From contig JAGYLT010000031.1 in NCBI GenBank assembly GCA_018400545.1, positions 1 through 13,401 on the forward strand: a stretch of 13,401 nt of DNA. The letters run 5' to 3'. The DNA is from Bacteroidales bacterium. GTDB lineage: Bacteria; Bacteroidota; Bacteroidia; Bacteroidales; 4484-276. Below are positions 4,926 through 13,306 of this stretch, one piece after another. The position numbers and the translations under genes were made by a program. The notes below the pieces were generated by a model. It was not told the origin of the DNA. It made no database searches and saw only the letters and a list, made by a program, of their open reading frames with translations. Within the stretch, counting starts at the first letter, position 1, and the number at the start of each line of letters is the position of its first letter.

Positions 4926-7371
4926 CAGCACGAAGTGTATCAACCGGATTTGCGCGCACTGCCATCCAGGCCTTGGTTCCAACTGTGCTGATGGCAATAA
5001 AAACGGATATGAATGCCGATGCCACATATATCCAGATGCTGATACTGGTTCTGAAACTGAAACCGCTTAGCCAGTCCTGTAGAAATATAAATGCGGGAAT
5101 CCATGCAACCACATTTGCAAGGGCTATCAATATGATAAATTCACGCGAAAGGTTTCCGATGATGCCTGCTATCGAAGCACCTAAGACTTTCCTGATCCCA
5201 ATTTCCCTGGTCCGCTGACTGGTAACAAAAGATGCCAGCCCGAACAAACCAAGCACTGCAATAACGATTGCCAATATCGTGAAAATCGTAAGAATTGTTC
5301 CTGTGCTCATCTCCTTTCGGTACAGGTTATCATAAGAGGTTTCCAGAAACCTGGCATTCATAGGCAGGTATGGGATATGGTCGTTCCAGGCATTTTCAAT
5401 ATCCGCCATGGTTTTGCGGAGGTTCCCGGTATTGAGTTTCAAAATCAGATAGCGCATGTAATGCGGGTGGATATGAATGAGCAGGGGCTCAATTTCGTGG
5501 TGCAGCGAAGCATAGTGAAAGTCTTCAACCACGCCAATAATTTTACCGCGTTTGGGTTCGGGCAGACCATATAAATATTCAAAATCGTGGCCAACAGGAT
5601 TTTCAATGTTTAGTTCCCTGACAGCAGTTTCATTCACTATGAAACCCTGCTGTTCATCAGTGCCAAAATCCTTTGAGAACGTTCGCCCCTGCGACACTTC
5701 AATGCCCAGTGTTTCCACAAAATCATAGCCTCCTGCCCAGGTGCGCATGGTGAATGTGTCGTCGCCTTCCGATTCCGCCTGGTTATTTTCTTCCCGGTCA
5801 TTACCCGGTATTCTCACCGTTAAAAACGGGATGCGTTCACCGGGAATATTTGAGGTAGCTGTCACATTGATGATGTTTGGGTTTTGGAGCAGTTCATGCT
5901 TCATGACATCCATTTTTGCAATGGCTGCGCGGTCGGGCATTTGAAGCACCACCACCTGTTCTTTGTCGAACCCGAGTTTTTTGTTGCGGATATATTGCAA
6001 TTGTCTGTTTACAGTTAGTATGCCGATAATCAGGAATATGGATATGGCAAACTGAGCAAATACCAGGCCCCGGCGCAGGTAAAGTGATGCACCGGATCCG
6101 CCTGAACTCATCGTGTTTCCCTTAAGCGATTTTATCGGACTGAACCTTGCCATAAAAATGGATGGATAGGTTCCGGAAAGTATCCCGACAACAATCACGA
6201 TAGCGATGATCAGGATGAGCAGCGGAGGGTTTTGTGTGATGTTTAATTGCAATGACTTATCAGTGAAGCTGTTGAATTCCGGCAGGGCCAGTTCGGTGAT
6301 GAGCAGGGCGATGAGCATGGAGGTGATGGTTAGTGTAAACGACTCTCCGATAAACTGGCTGAAAATATTTTGACGGGTAGCGCCAAGTACTTTCCGCAAA
6401 CCAACTTCCCGGCTGCGGCGGGTGGATTTTGCCGTGGCCAGGTTCATGTAGTTGAAGCATGCAATGATCAGCACAAAGAATGCAACTGTTGAAAATATCA
6501 CCACATATTTTCTGTCGCTGTTTTCGCTGATTTCTTTTTCTGCATGGCCATCGAGGTGGATTTTTGTGATGGGGTTAAAAATCATGCTCACTTCCCAGTC
6601 CTCGGGAATGTTGGTGCTATCGCCGGCAACCACCATCCCCAGATGCGTGTAAATATTGTCATTGTATTTTTTAATTACCTGGCGGGCTGATTTTTCATCG
6701 GCAAATCTTACATAAGAATAAAACGTTGCCGGCCCTTCCCGGTCAACGCCGTCCCAGTATTTCCGCATCTGATCCAGCGAAACCAGGATGTCGAATTTCA
6801 GGTGTGAATTTTGGGGCGTGTTCTCAACAATACCAGATACCATGTAGCTTGCCGTGTCGATGCGCAGGAATTTTCCCACCGGGTCTTCAATGCCAAAATA
6901 CCTGTCGGCTGCCGAGCGGGTGAGCACGATTTTACCCGGCCCTTTAAGCATGGTTGCAGGATCGCCGTGAATAATGTCATAATCAAAAACATTGAAAAAC
7001 GAGCTGTCGGCGTAAAGTGTGAACTTTTCACGAAATCGCTTATCGCCACGTGTAAAAACCGGAGGATGATAAGGTTTATGAATTTTTACACTGCTGACAA
7101 CTTCCGGATAGCTTTTTTCGATTTCCGGAAGCACACTGCCCTGTGTGGCAGCCCAGTGGCTGTCATCACCCTGTCCCACCCAATGGGGTTCCAGCCGGTA
7201 GATGTTATCTGCATTTGTGAAAAATTTGTCGTAGCTCAATTCATCCTGTACATATAAAAATATGAGCAGACAAGTGGCCAGTCCAATGGCAAGGCCAAAA
7301 ATATTGGTCAGTGTATAGCCCTTGTATCGGTAAAAATGCCTCAGTGTTGTGATAACGAAATTTCTAATCAT
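4921..7371 (-). CDS. MacB/FtsX-type ABC transporter permease
   Basis: An 816-residue inner-membrane protein built like the duplicated MacB-PCD plus FtsX permeases common in Bacteroidota. Predicted membrane segments lie near residues 21-41, 290-308, 341-362, 383-402, 436-456, 695-718, 745-765 and 782-800. Two large periplasmic domains lie between the first and second, and between the fifth and sixth. Each FtsX unit has the cytoplasmic coupling sequence: S-R-E-V-G-L-R-K-V-L-G-A (about 320-331) and T-R-E-I-G-I-R-K-V-L-G-A near residue 730. Relatives work with a separate ATPase to drive efflux or mechanotransmission; none is encoded here, so the partner must be elsewhere. The gene lies 140 bases after the small NTF2-like gene, with no -7 motif of its own seen. 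Its TAG stop lies within a palindromic repeat element. The transported substrate is unknown. Confidence 0.92.
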   Translation of the reverse strand: MIRNFVITTLRHFYRYKGYTLTNIFGLAIGLATCLLIFLYVQDELSYDKFFTNADNIYRLEPHWVGQGDDSHWAATQGSVLPEIEKSYPEVVSSVKIHKPYHPPVFTRGDKRFREKFTLYADSSFFNVFDYDIIHGDPATMLKGPGKIVLTRSAADRYFGIEDPVGKFLRIDTASYMVSGIVENTPQNSHLKFDILVSLDQMRKYWDGVDREGPATFYSYVRFADEKSARQVIKKYNDNIYTHLGMVVAGDSTNIPEDWEVSMIFNPITKIHLDGHAEKEISENSDRKYVVIFSTVAFFVLIIACFNYMNLATAKSTRRSREVGLRKVLGATRQNIFSQFIGESFTLTITSMLIALLITELALPEFNSFTDKSLQLNITQNPPLLILIIAIVIVVGILSGTYPSIFMARFSPIKSLKGNTMSSGGSGASLYLRRGLVFAQFAISIFLIIGILTVNRQLQYIRNKKLGFDKEQVVVLQMPDRAAIAKMDVMKHELLQNPNIINVTATSNIPGERIPFLTVRIPGNDREENNQAESEGDDTFTMRTWAGGYDFVETLGIEVSQGRTFSKDFGTDEQQGFIVNETAVRELNIENPVGHDFEYLYGLPEPKRGKIIGVVEDFHYASLHHEIEPLLIHIHPHYMRYLILKLNTGNLRKTMADIENAWNDHIPYLPMNARFLETSYDNLYRKEMSTGTILTIFTILAIVIAVLGLFGLASFVTSQRTREIGIRKVLGASIAGIIGNLSREFIILIALANVVAWIPAFIFLQDWLSGFSFRTSISIWIYVASAFISVFIAISTVGTKAWMAVRANPVDTLRAD

Positions 7372-7511
7372 CTTTTTGTTTTTTGGTAAACAGGTCTTTT
7401 CCGGATGCCTGAGGATCCGGTATTCTCATAAAAAACAGGCACAAAATGGTTGATAACGATGGTACCGAAAAAATCGCCCGGAAAATGTCTTTGGCAACTT
7501 CGTTGATTGCG

Positions 7512-7952
7512 CTAATACCGGTGATAAACTTTGCTGACAATGCGCCAGCCTTCCGGGAATTTATACAGAAACAGGTAATCGGTGAAAATCCGGTTTCCAC
7601 CCCGGAAAAGATCAATTTTCGCCATGGCCGATTCGCCGGTTATATCGATATCCACAAACTCTACTGTTGTTTTTTCTTCGGGGCCATCCGGGTTTTCAGC
7701 TTTTCTCTTTTTAACGCTTTCAATCCAGGTGTAAATGGGATATTTCACCAGCTCGCCGTTTTGGTTTTTAATCAGCAGGTTAAAGCCGGGATGAAACCCT
7801 TTTTCGATAGCTGCGATATCGCCCATGTTATGAATGCCATCGATGTAGGCCGACTGAATTACATCTTTGACAGCCTGATCTTCATTTTGTGCTGTTGCGG
7901 CTGAGCATGAGATCAGCAGCATAGTCAGGAATAAGAATGTTACTTTTTTCAT
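7512..7952 (-). CDS. Small secreted NTF2-like protein (putative lumazine-binding family)
   Basis: A 146-residue exported protein when started at the ATG at 7952. The frame stays open upstream to a TTG at 8003, but only the ATG gives a proper signal peptide (M-K-K, then a hydrophobic stretch). The L-I-S-C at residues 13-16 fits a lipobox with Cys16 as lipidation site; alternatively signal peptidase I could cut after the A-T-A-Q segment. The mature part resembles the NTF2-like cone fold called putative lumazine-binding (PF12893): an N-terminal helix with V-I-Q-S-A-Y-I-D-G, a central T-T-V-E-F-V-D-I-D-I strand, and the C-terminal G-W-R-I-V-S-K-V-Y-H ending typical of the family. The biochemical role of these proteins is not established, and the name does not prove lumazine binding. 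It lies between the repeat at 7984-8062 and the permease gene. Confidence 0.8.
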   Translation of the reverse strand: MKKVTFLFLTMLLISCSAATAQNEDQAVKDVIQSAYIDGIHNMGDIAAIEKGFHPGFNLLIKNQNGELVKYPIYTWIESVKKRKAENPDGPEEKTTVEFVDIDITGESAMAKIDLFRGGNRIFTDYLFLYKFPEGWRIVSKVYHRY

Positions 7953-7983
7953 GTGTTTAAAATTTTGATATTTGATTGATAAT

Positions 7984-8062
7984 GATTTATAAATTTTGCA
8001 CAAGTTAGTTCCGATTCAATTTCTGCCCAAAAATGACAGATTCTGAGTCGGAAATTACTAAT
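7984..8062. repeat. Palindromic repeat element, copy 2 (imperfect stem)
   Basis: This copy aligns to 4847-4925 over the same 79 bases without gaps. Its stem (8003-8028 with 8034-8059) keeps 19 Watson-Crick pairs and one G-U out of 26. Three pairs differ from copy 1 by changes on both sides that preserve pairing (8007/8055, 8011/8051, 8013/8049), and one is a one-sided wobble change (8015/8047). As in copy 1, element bases give the TAG stop codon (8060-8058, minus strand) of the upstream gene, here the CPBP protease. Similarity may extend a further 14 bases to the left. Confidence 0.85.
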
Positions 8063-8978
8063 ACCTGATTTCGGTTTTTTTCTTTTTGTGCCATAAAGGC
8101 AAAATTAATTGATCATCAGCGAAAGCCTTTTTAAGCAGAAACAACGAGATCAACAATCCGAAAATCACGGTAAACGGCGATGCTTCAATGCCGAATGAGC
8201 CACCGGTGAGCCATGCCGGCCCGGACAATTCCGCAGTAATCAAACCGGGAAATTCCATCCCGGATGCCGGTAACCCAAAAACCGACGCCTGCATAAAATT
8301 CCAGGAGAAGTGGATACCCATCACCATCCATATTCTGCGGGTAAAGATAAAGGCCACACTCAATAAAACACCGGCTTCGGTTGCGATGGCAAAAGCCGAC
8401 CAAAGGGAAGCATGGTCGTTAAACGCATGTGCTGCACCAAAAAGCATCGCGCTCAGCGTCATTGATATCCAGCTTCCAAAATATTCTTCAAGCAATTTAA
8501 AGATGATCAGCCTGAAAACCAGTTCTTCGAAAAATGCACCATACCCGAAGGTGATGAAGCCATTCAGCAATGCTGATGCAGCGTTGAACGAAATGATGGA
8601 ATAAAATCCTAAAACGGCCATCAACAAAATAATGGTGGCGATTAAAGAAACCCCGATAATCAGGCCTGCTGCTAATTCAGTAAATACTGATGTTCCGGAA
8701 AACTCATAAACAGGCCTGTGTTCAAGTTTTGTGATTAAAAGATGATAAAGTCCAAGGAGTATAGCAGTTTGTGTAAGGTTTGAGATCAGGCTGCCGGCTA
8801 TGGTATGATCGCTGCCTGATATGGGTAAAAATTGATTGACCAAAAAAATGGTAAAGAAAAGCCCGGTTGAAATAATGACCAGGTATGCAAAAAGCCTGAA
8901 AAATGAATTTAACATCCATTTTGGAATACCCTGATTTTGATGTTTATCAGGAAAAAGATTTGCAGCATTTACAATCAT
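8058..8978 (-). CDS. CPBP-family intramembrane metalloprotease
   Basis: A 306-residue polytopic membrane protein of the CPBP (CAAX protease and bacteriocin-processing, Abi/Rce1-related) family. All three active-site motifs are present: E-E-L-V-F-R (Glu151, Glu152, Arg156), F-G-A-A-H (Phe180 to His184) and H-F-S-W-N (His223 to Asn227). About eight hydrophobic segments span the protein, and the motifs fall in its C-terminal half as usual. Relatives cleave prenylated proteins or peptides within the membrane, and some give self-immunity to bacteriocins; no substrate can be inferred here. The start at 8978 leaves 15 bases after the 95-residue gene upstream, implying one transcript. Met22 is an alternative start just before the first membrane segment. 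The gene stops within the palindromic repeat element. Confidence 0.9.
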   Translation of the reverse strand: MIVNAANLFPDKHQNQGIPKWMLNSFFRLFAYLVIISTGLFFTIFLVNQFLPISGSDHTIAGSLISNLTQTAILLGLYHLLITKLEHRPVYEFSGTSVFTELAAGLIIGVSLIATIILLMAVLGFYSIISFNAASALLNGFITFGYGAFFEELVFRLIIFKLLEEYFGSWISMTLSAMLFGAAHAFNDHASLWSAFAIATEAGVLLSVAFIFTRRIWMVMGIHFSWNFMQASVFGLPASGMEFPGLITAELSGPAWLTGGSFGIEASPFTVIFGLLISLFLLKKAFADDQLILPLWHKKKKTEIRY

Positions 8979-8993
8979 TTGCCCGTAGTGGTT

Positions 8994-9281
8994 TTAAGCC
9001 GATTTTTTATTTGTGGATTGCCCTGATACTTTTTTCCTGAATGTAAGGGGGATGCCTTCATCACTTGGTGCGCCTATTTCCATGAGTTCCCAGTCTTTGT
9101 CATATTCGGCAATTTTATGTTTGATTACCTGCACTTTATCGTTGGGCGGCACGCCGGCGCCTTCCCAGTCGATGAGTTCAACACGATACTGTAAGGTTTT
9201 TTTCCGGCCATTGATGTTTACCTCTATTTCGACATTTTGTTCGGGTTCGATTTCCGGAATCAGGATGACTATTTCTCTCAT
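8994..9281 (-). CDS. Conserved-looking 95-residue protein of unknown function
   Basis: I do not recognise this family. The product is 95 residues, soluble, without signal peptide or membrane segment, and of mixed charge. It starts with a beta-rich stretch (I-V-I-L-I-P-E-I then E-I-E-V-N-I-N-G), has a short tryptophan-containing middle (E-L-I-D-W-E-G and D-W-E-L-M-E-I-G) and ends in a lysine-rich tail. The pattern suggests a small beta-sandwich or ubiquitin-like fold, but this is a guess. It is probably a real gene because it has a clean ATG, coding-like composition, and lies 15 bases upstream of the CPBP protease gene on the same strand, in an apparent two-gene operon. The overlapping plus-strand frame over the same bases is considered a shadow. 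Confidence 0.7.
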   Translation of the reverse strand: MREIVILIPEIEPEQNVEIEVNINGRKKTLQYRVELIDWEGAGVPPNDKVQVIKHKIAEYDKDWELMEIGAPSDEGIPLTFRKKVSGQSTNKKSA

Positions 9282-9402
9282 GATCTATCCGTTTAAATTA
9301 TATAATCTGTAGCTTTATTTCAAATTTCATGAATTGTGCCAAATGGTTTAACTTGCTAAATATTAGCTGTTAACGAATAGATATTTTGAAATAAAAATTA
9401 GC

Positions 9403-9446
9403 GGAGGTGTTCGGAATCAAAAACGGGGGTGTTCGCTATCGTTCAC
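9403..9446. repeat. Two tandem 22-bp units resembling an insertion-sequence end
   Basis: GGAGGTGTTCG (9403-9413) recurs as GGGGGTGTTCG (9425-9435) with a 22-base period. Repeated short units of about 20 bp at the termini are typical of IS21-family elements, so this may be a solo end or scar of such an element. No transposase remnant is seen next to it; the identification is by pattern only. Confidence 0.35.
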
Positions 9447-9457
9447 CACGAAAATAA

Positions 9458-9491
9458 AAAACCGGATATTCATACGATGATATCCGGTTTT
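9458..9491 (-). terminator. Intrinsic terminator of secA
   Basis: AAAACCGGATA (9458-9468) pairs with TATCCGGTTTT (9481-9491) over 11 bp. After one bulged base the stem continues with TCAT/ATGA (9470-9473 with 9477-9480). On the minus strand the hairpin is followed by TTTTTTATTTT, a proper U-tract. It begins 33 bases after the secA stop codon. This is the clearest intrinsic terminator in the window. Confidence 0.85.
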
Positions 9492-9523
9492 GTGTGCTCT
9501 ATTTATTTGAGGTGCAAAGCAAT

Positions 9524-12500
9524 TTATTTTGCGCCCCGTCCATGGCAGTGTTTGTATTTTTTGCCACTTCCACACGGGCAGGGGTCGTTCCGCCCGACTT
9601 TCTTCTCCACTTTTACAGGCTGTGGCTTCTGCTTTTGCTGGGTATTGCTGTGTGACTGTGAGAGCAAATCATCGCGGCTTTCCTGTAACCTTCTCCTGTC
9701 GGCACGCCTTGGCATTTGCGCCTCACGCACGTGATCAGGATCCTGAAGCGGCAGGTTGGCTTTCAGCAGGAACGAGGTAATTTCACGGTTGGTTCGCTGA
9801 ACCATCGATTTAAACAATTCAAACGACTCCAGTTTATAAATCAACAGCGGATCCTTCTGCTCATATGAAGCATTCTGCACCGATTGTTTCAGGTCGTCCA
9901 TTTCGCGCAGGTGCTCTTTCCAAGCCTCGTCGATCATCGACAGGGTTACGCTTTTTTCGATTGCCAGTGTGATTTCGCGGCCACCATTTTCATAAGCTTT
10001 TTTGAGATTTGCTATGGTCTGGCGCTGGCGTCTTCCATCCGTAATTGGGATGGCAATATTTTCGTATCCCGTTTCTTTTTCATATACATCCTTGATGACC
10101 GGATAGGCCTTTTCGGCGATGAGTTTCATCTTGGCGCGATAGGCATCATAAACATGCTGAAAGAGTTTTTCTACAACTTTATCCCTGGATCCGTGCAGGA
10201 ACTCCTCCTCTTCGATGTTGATGTTCACGGCCATGTCTTTGAGTACCTCCAGCCTGAAGCCTTCGAAATCGCCGGTTTCGGTATAATCCAGAACGATTTG
10301 CTCACACAGGTCGAACATCATGTTTGAAAGGTCAACAGCAAGCCGCTCGCCATAGAGTGCATGGCGGCGTTTTTTGTAGATCACCTCACGTTGTGAGTTC
10401 ATCACATCATCATATTCGAGCAATCGCTTACGAATTCCAAAGTTGTTTTCCTCCACTTTCTTCTGTGCCCGTTCGATGGATTTTGAGATCATCGAGTGCT
10501 GGATCACTTCACCATCCTCAATTCCCATCCGGTCCATAATTTTGGAGATACGCTCCGAACCGAACATCCGCATGAGGTCGTCTTCCAGTGACACAAAAAA
10601 CTGGGAGCTTCCCGGGTCGCCCTGTCGTCCGGCACGTCCGCGCAACTGGCGGTCAACGCGCCTCGATTCGTGGCGTTCCGTACCAATTATGGCAAGTCCT
10701 CCGGCATCTTTTACACCGGGCCCGAGTTTGATGTCGGTACCACGTCCGGCCATGTTGGTGGCGATGGTAACTTTTCCGGGCTGCCCGGCTTCGGCAACAA
10801 TATCGGCCTCTCTTTGGTGCAGCTTGGCGTTGAGGATATTGTGCGGTATCTTTTTGCGGTTCAACAGTTTGCTTAGCAATTCCGAGGTTTCCACCGAAGT
10901 AGTACCCACAAGTATCGGTCTTCCTTTTTCCACCAGGTCAACAATCTCATCGGTAACTGCATTAAATTTTTCCCGTTTTGTTTTATAAACCAAGTCTTCG
11001 CGATCGTCGCGTGTTATGGGTTTATTTGTCGGAATCACAACAACATCCAGTTTATAGATATCCCACAGCTCGCCTGCCTCCGTTTCAGCCGTACCGGTCA
11101 TACCCGCCAGCTTACTGTACATCCTGAAATAGTTCTGCAGGGTAATGGTGGCGTAGGTTTGTGTGGCAGCCTCGATTTTTACATTTTCTTTGGCCTCCAG
11201 GGCCTGATGCAATCCGTCGGAGTAACGGCGCCCTTCCATGATACGACCTGTTTGCTCATCCACGATTTTCACCTTGTTTTCCATAATCACATATTCCACA
11301 TCTTTTTCAAACATGGAATAGGCACGGACTAATTGGTTAACGGTGTGTACACGTTCTGACTTTATGGAAAAATCGTTGGTAAGCTCACTTTTTTTCTTGA
11401 CTTTATCCTCATCCGACATCCCGGTTTTATCCAGTTCTGCAAGTTCGGCACCCAGGTCAGGAAGTACAAAGAAATTGCTGTCGTTGTATGATTCGCTCAA
11501 CAGGTCAATACCTTTATCGGTAAGCTCGATTGAGTTGTTCTTTTCGTCTATTACAAAATACAGCGGGTCGTCAATGATATGCATGTGCTTGCTTTGCTCC
11601 TGCATGTAAAACCCTTCGGTTTTGGACATCAGCGTTCGCTTACCCGATTCGCTTAGAAACTTGATGAGTGCTTTATTTTTGGGAAGGCCATGATGGGCTC
11701 TCAAAAGCAATTCTCCACCTTTTTTCTGGTTTTCATCACTGATGTCATCTCCCGAAAGCAACTGCTTGGCTTCGGCCAGGATTTTTGTAACCAGATTTCG
11801 CTGGGCAGAATAAAGTTTTTGAACGTTGGGTTTCAGTTCGTCAAACAACTGATTTTCACCTTTTGGCGTAGGACCTGAAATGATGAGCGGTGTCCGGGCA
11901 TCATCAATCAAAACGGAGTCCACCTCATCCACGATGGTGTAATTATGGGGGCGCTGCACCAGCTCCTCCGGATTTCCTGTCATATTGTCGCGCAGGTAAT
12001 CGAAACCAAATTCGTTGTTGGTGCCATAGGTGATATCGCAGTTATAGGCTGCCCTGCGCTCTTCGGAGTTGGGCTGGTGCTTGTCGATGCAGTCCACGGT
12101 GAGGCCGTGAAACATAAAAAGCATGCCCATCCATTCGGAGTCACGCTTGGCCAGATAATCATTCACGGTAACGATGTGCACCCCTTTTCCGGGCAATGCA
12201 TTGAGGTAAACCGGAAGGGTTGCCACCAGTGTTTTACCTTCGCCGGTTGCCATCTCCGCAATTTTTCCCTGGTGGAGCACTGCACCACCAATGAGCTGCA
12301 CATCGTAATGAATCATGTCCCACTTGATCATACTTCCGCCAGCCATCCACTGGTTGTCGTAACAGGCTTTATCGCCAACAATATTTACATGTTCATATCG
12401 TGCAGCCAGGTCGCGGTCCATTTGCGTTGCGGTTACCTCAACGGTTTCATTTTCTGTAAACCGTTTGGCTGTCTCCTTCATCACTGAGAATGCTTCGGGA

Positions 12501-12826
12501 AGGATTTCATCAAGCAGGTCCTGGGTCTTTTCGTAGCTTTGCTTTTCCAGTTTATCGATCTCTTCATAGTACTTTTCCTTCTGATCGATATCCATATCCT
12601 GATCGGCCTCAATGGTTGCCTTTATTTCATTTATTTTGGATTCCTCTTCGCTGATGGCCTCTTTAATTCTTTCGCGGAATTCGATGGTTTTTGCACGCAG
12701 TTCATCTGTGCTCAAACCTTTAATGGTTTCATATGCTGCAAGGGTTTCATCCAGGATTGGGTTGAGCGATTTCAGGTCGCGATCGGCCTTCGAACCCAGG
12801 ATGTTCTTCATGATATTCTTAAACAT
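9524..12826 (-). CDS. secA: Preprotein translocase ATPase SecA
   Basis: A 1100-residue motor ATPase that drives preproteins through the SecYEG channel. The Walker A motif is A-T-G-E-G-K-T (193-199) and Walker B is D-E-V-D (300-303). The preprotein cross-linking domain follows, then T-G-T-A-E-T with the second nucleotide-binding fold carrying [15 protein letters not shown], then the helical scaffold and wing domains. The C-terminus ends with a zinc/SecB-binding motif [13 protein letters not shown] (CxCx8CH) after a basic, glutamine-rich linker. The protein is about 200 residues longer than the 901-residue E. coli enzyme. Extra sequence is evident near residues 55-110 (charged, coiled-coil-like) and after the Walker B region, as in other Bacteroidota SecA proteins. 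The start ATG at 12826 gives the standard amphipathic N-terminus; Met6 is a less likely alternative. It is transcribed alone, with a -7 motif and a leader of about 95 bases. Confidence 0.98.
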   Translation of the reverse strand: MFKNIMKNILGSKADRDLKSLNPILDETLAAYETIKGLSTDELRAKTIEFRERIKEAISEEESKINEIKATIEADQDMDIDQKEKYYEEIDKLEKQSYEKTQDLLDEILPEAFSVMKETAKRFTENETVEVTATQMDRDLAARYEHVNIVGDKACYDNQWMAGGSMIKWDMIHYDVQLIGGAVLHQGKIAEMATGEGKTLVATLPVYLNALPGKGVHIVTVNDYLAKRDSEWMGMLFMFHGLTVDCIDKHQPNSEERRAAYNCDITYGTNNEFGFDYLRDNMTGNPEELVQRPHNYTIVDEVDSVLIDDARTPLIISGPTPKGENQLFDELKPNVQKLYSAQRNLVTKILAEAKQLLSGDDISDENQKKGGELLLRAHHGLPKNKALIKFLSESGKRTLMSKTEGFYMQEQSKHMHIIDDPLYFVIDEKNNSIELTDKGIDLLSESYNDSNFFVLPDLGAELAELDKTGMSDEDKVKKKSELTNDFSIKSERVHTVNQLVRAYSMFEKDVEYVIMENKVKIVDEQTGRIMEGRRYSDGLHQALEAKENVKIEAATQTYATITLQNYFRMYSKLAGMTGTAETEAGELWDIYKLDVVVIPTNKPITRDDREDLVYKTKREKFNAVTDEIVDLVEKGRPILVGTTSVETSELLSKLLNRKKIPHNILNAKLHQREADIVAEAGQPGKVTIATNMAGRGTDIKLGPGVKDAGGLAIIGTERHESRRVDRQLRGRAGRQGDPGSSQFFVSLEDDLMRMFGSERISKIMDRMGIEDGEVIQHSMISKSIERAQKKVEENNFGIRKRLLEYDDVMNSQREVIYKKRRHALYGERLAVDLSNMMFDLCEQIVLDYTETGDFEGFRLEVLKDMAVNINIEEEEFLHGSRDKVVEKLFQHVYDAYRAKMKLIAEKAYPVIKDVYEKETGYENIAIPITDGRRQRQTIANLKKAYENGGREITLAIEKSVTLSMIDEAWKEHLREMDDLKQSVQNASYEQKDPLLIYKLESFELFKSMVQRTNREITSFLLKANLPLQDPDHVREAQMPRRADRRRLQESRDDLLSQSHSNTQQKQKPQPVKVEKKVGRNDPCPCGSGKKYKHCHGRGAK

Positions 12827-12921
12827 AGGAGCTGTATTTATTTTCAGGCAATGCCGTTAATCAACAAACATGCCTTTTGTCCAAAATCGTATTTTATGCG
12901 TGACTTTGACATTTTGTCACG
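12827..12921 (-). promoter_or_regulatory. secA 5' leader with hairpin and possible upstream ORF
   Basis: On the minus strand the leader begins with an inverted repeat CGTGAC/GTCACG (12899-12904 with 12916-12921, 11-base loop). A 22-codon frame starts at ATG 12912-12910 and stops at TGA 12846-12844, 17 bases before the secA ATG and in another reading frame. Its conceptual peptide ends A-C-L-L-I-N-G-I-A. It has no export signal resembling SecM. This layout allows leader-based control of secA but does not prove it. Confidence 0.3.
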
Positions 12922-12927
12922 TGCATG

Positions 12928-12935
12928 CAAAGGTA
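12928..12935 (-). promoter_or_regulatory. Bacteroidota-type -7 motif for secA
   Basis: Read on the minus strand this is TACCTTTG, an exact TAnnTTTG match and the same octamer found before the M16 protease gene and coaD. It predicts a transcription start near 12921 and a leader of about 95 bases. No clear -33 box was identified. Confidence 0.5.
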
Positions 12936-13026
12936 GTTGAATTATATGGAAAAGTGAATGCAGATCGTTTGGATGATATCAGTTAACCTGTATCAGTTAT
13001 GTATTGACAGACAAATACAATCTCCA

Positions 13027-13039
13027 TCGAATTGTTCGA
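13027..13039. promoter_or_regulatory. Operator-like palindrome upstream of the DUF433 gene
   Basis: TCGAA-TTG-TTCGA is a perfect 5-3-5 palindrome. Its central TTG (13032-13034) lies 21 bases upstream of the -7 motif, where the -33 box should be. A regulator bound here would block the promoter, as expected for autoregulation of a toxin-antitoxin operon; short palindromes of this size also occur by chance. Confidence 0.35.
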
Positions 13040-13055
13040 AATTTTGATCATTGCG

Positions 13056-13063
13056 TATCTTTG
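13056..13063 (+). promoter_or_regulatory. Bacteroidota-type -7 motif for the DUF433/DUF5615 operon
   Basis: TATCTTTG fits TAnnTTTG and is 18 bases before the ATG at 13082. A TTG at 13032-13034 gives a -33-like element with a 21-base gap. This is the best two-part promoter in the window. Confidence 0.6.
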
Positions 13064-13081
13064 TAGAAATTATTTTCAATC

Positions 13082-13306
13082 ATGAAAGATTATAATCAAA
13101 TAATTAACCGAAATCCAAACAAGAGATTTGGAAAACCTTGCATCAGGCAAACAAGAATTACTGTATTTGATGTTTTAGGCTGGCTTGCTGCCGGTATGAG
13201 TTATGATGATATCCTGAACGACTTTCCTGAGTTAACCATTGAAGACATCAGGGCATGTCTTGCATATGCTTCCGACCGTGAAAGAAAGCTGCACAAAGCC
13301 TCATGA
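13082..13306 (+). CDS. DUF433 family antitoxin
   Basis: A 74-residue protein of the DUF433 family (COG2442), small helical proteins with a winged-helix-like core that act as antitoxins to PIN-like DUF5615 (COG4634) partners. Family landmarks are I-N-R-N-P-x-x-x-x-G-K-P-C-I-R-x-T-R-I-T-V (8-28), then V-L-G-W-L-A-A-G-M-S-Y-D-D-I-L-N-D-F-P (31-49) and L-T-I-E-D-I-R-A-C-L-A-Y-A (51-63), all typical and uninterrupted. Full length for the family. The start ATG has a good upstream promoter. The stop codon overlaps the next ATG as ATGA, the common arrangement of translationally coupled toxin-antitoxin genes. Base composition is more AT-rich than the flanking secA, consistent with horizontal acquisition. 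Antitoxin activity is inferred from family and context. Confidence 0.88.
   Translation: MKDYNQIINRNPNKRFGKPCIRQTRITVFDVLGWLAAGMSYDDILNDFPELTIEDIRACLAYASDRERKLHKAS

Noticed and set aside
6811..7257. 148-codon plus-strand frame within the permease gene
   Set aside because: It is antisense to a strongly supported membrane protein and its translation shows no family features; treated as a shadow.
7401..7420. CCGGAT/ATCCGG hairpin between the NTF2-like and permease genes
   Set aside because: The 6-bp stem is not followed by a U-tract on the minus strand, so it is not a credible terminator, and the two genes may be co-transcribed.
7446..7904. 152-codon plus-strand frame opposite the NTF2-like gene
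   Set aside because: The minus-strand frame has a signal peptide and family features; the plus-strand product has neither.
9355..9367. GCTAA-ATA-TTAGC short palindrome
   Set aside because: A 5-bp AT-rich stem in an AT-rich spacer is expected by chance and matches no nearby gene boundary.
11945..12487. 180-codon plus-strand frame antisense to secA
   Set aside because: It lies wholly within secA on the opposite strand, and the cysteine/histidine-rich product looks like a mirror of conserved codons.
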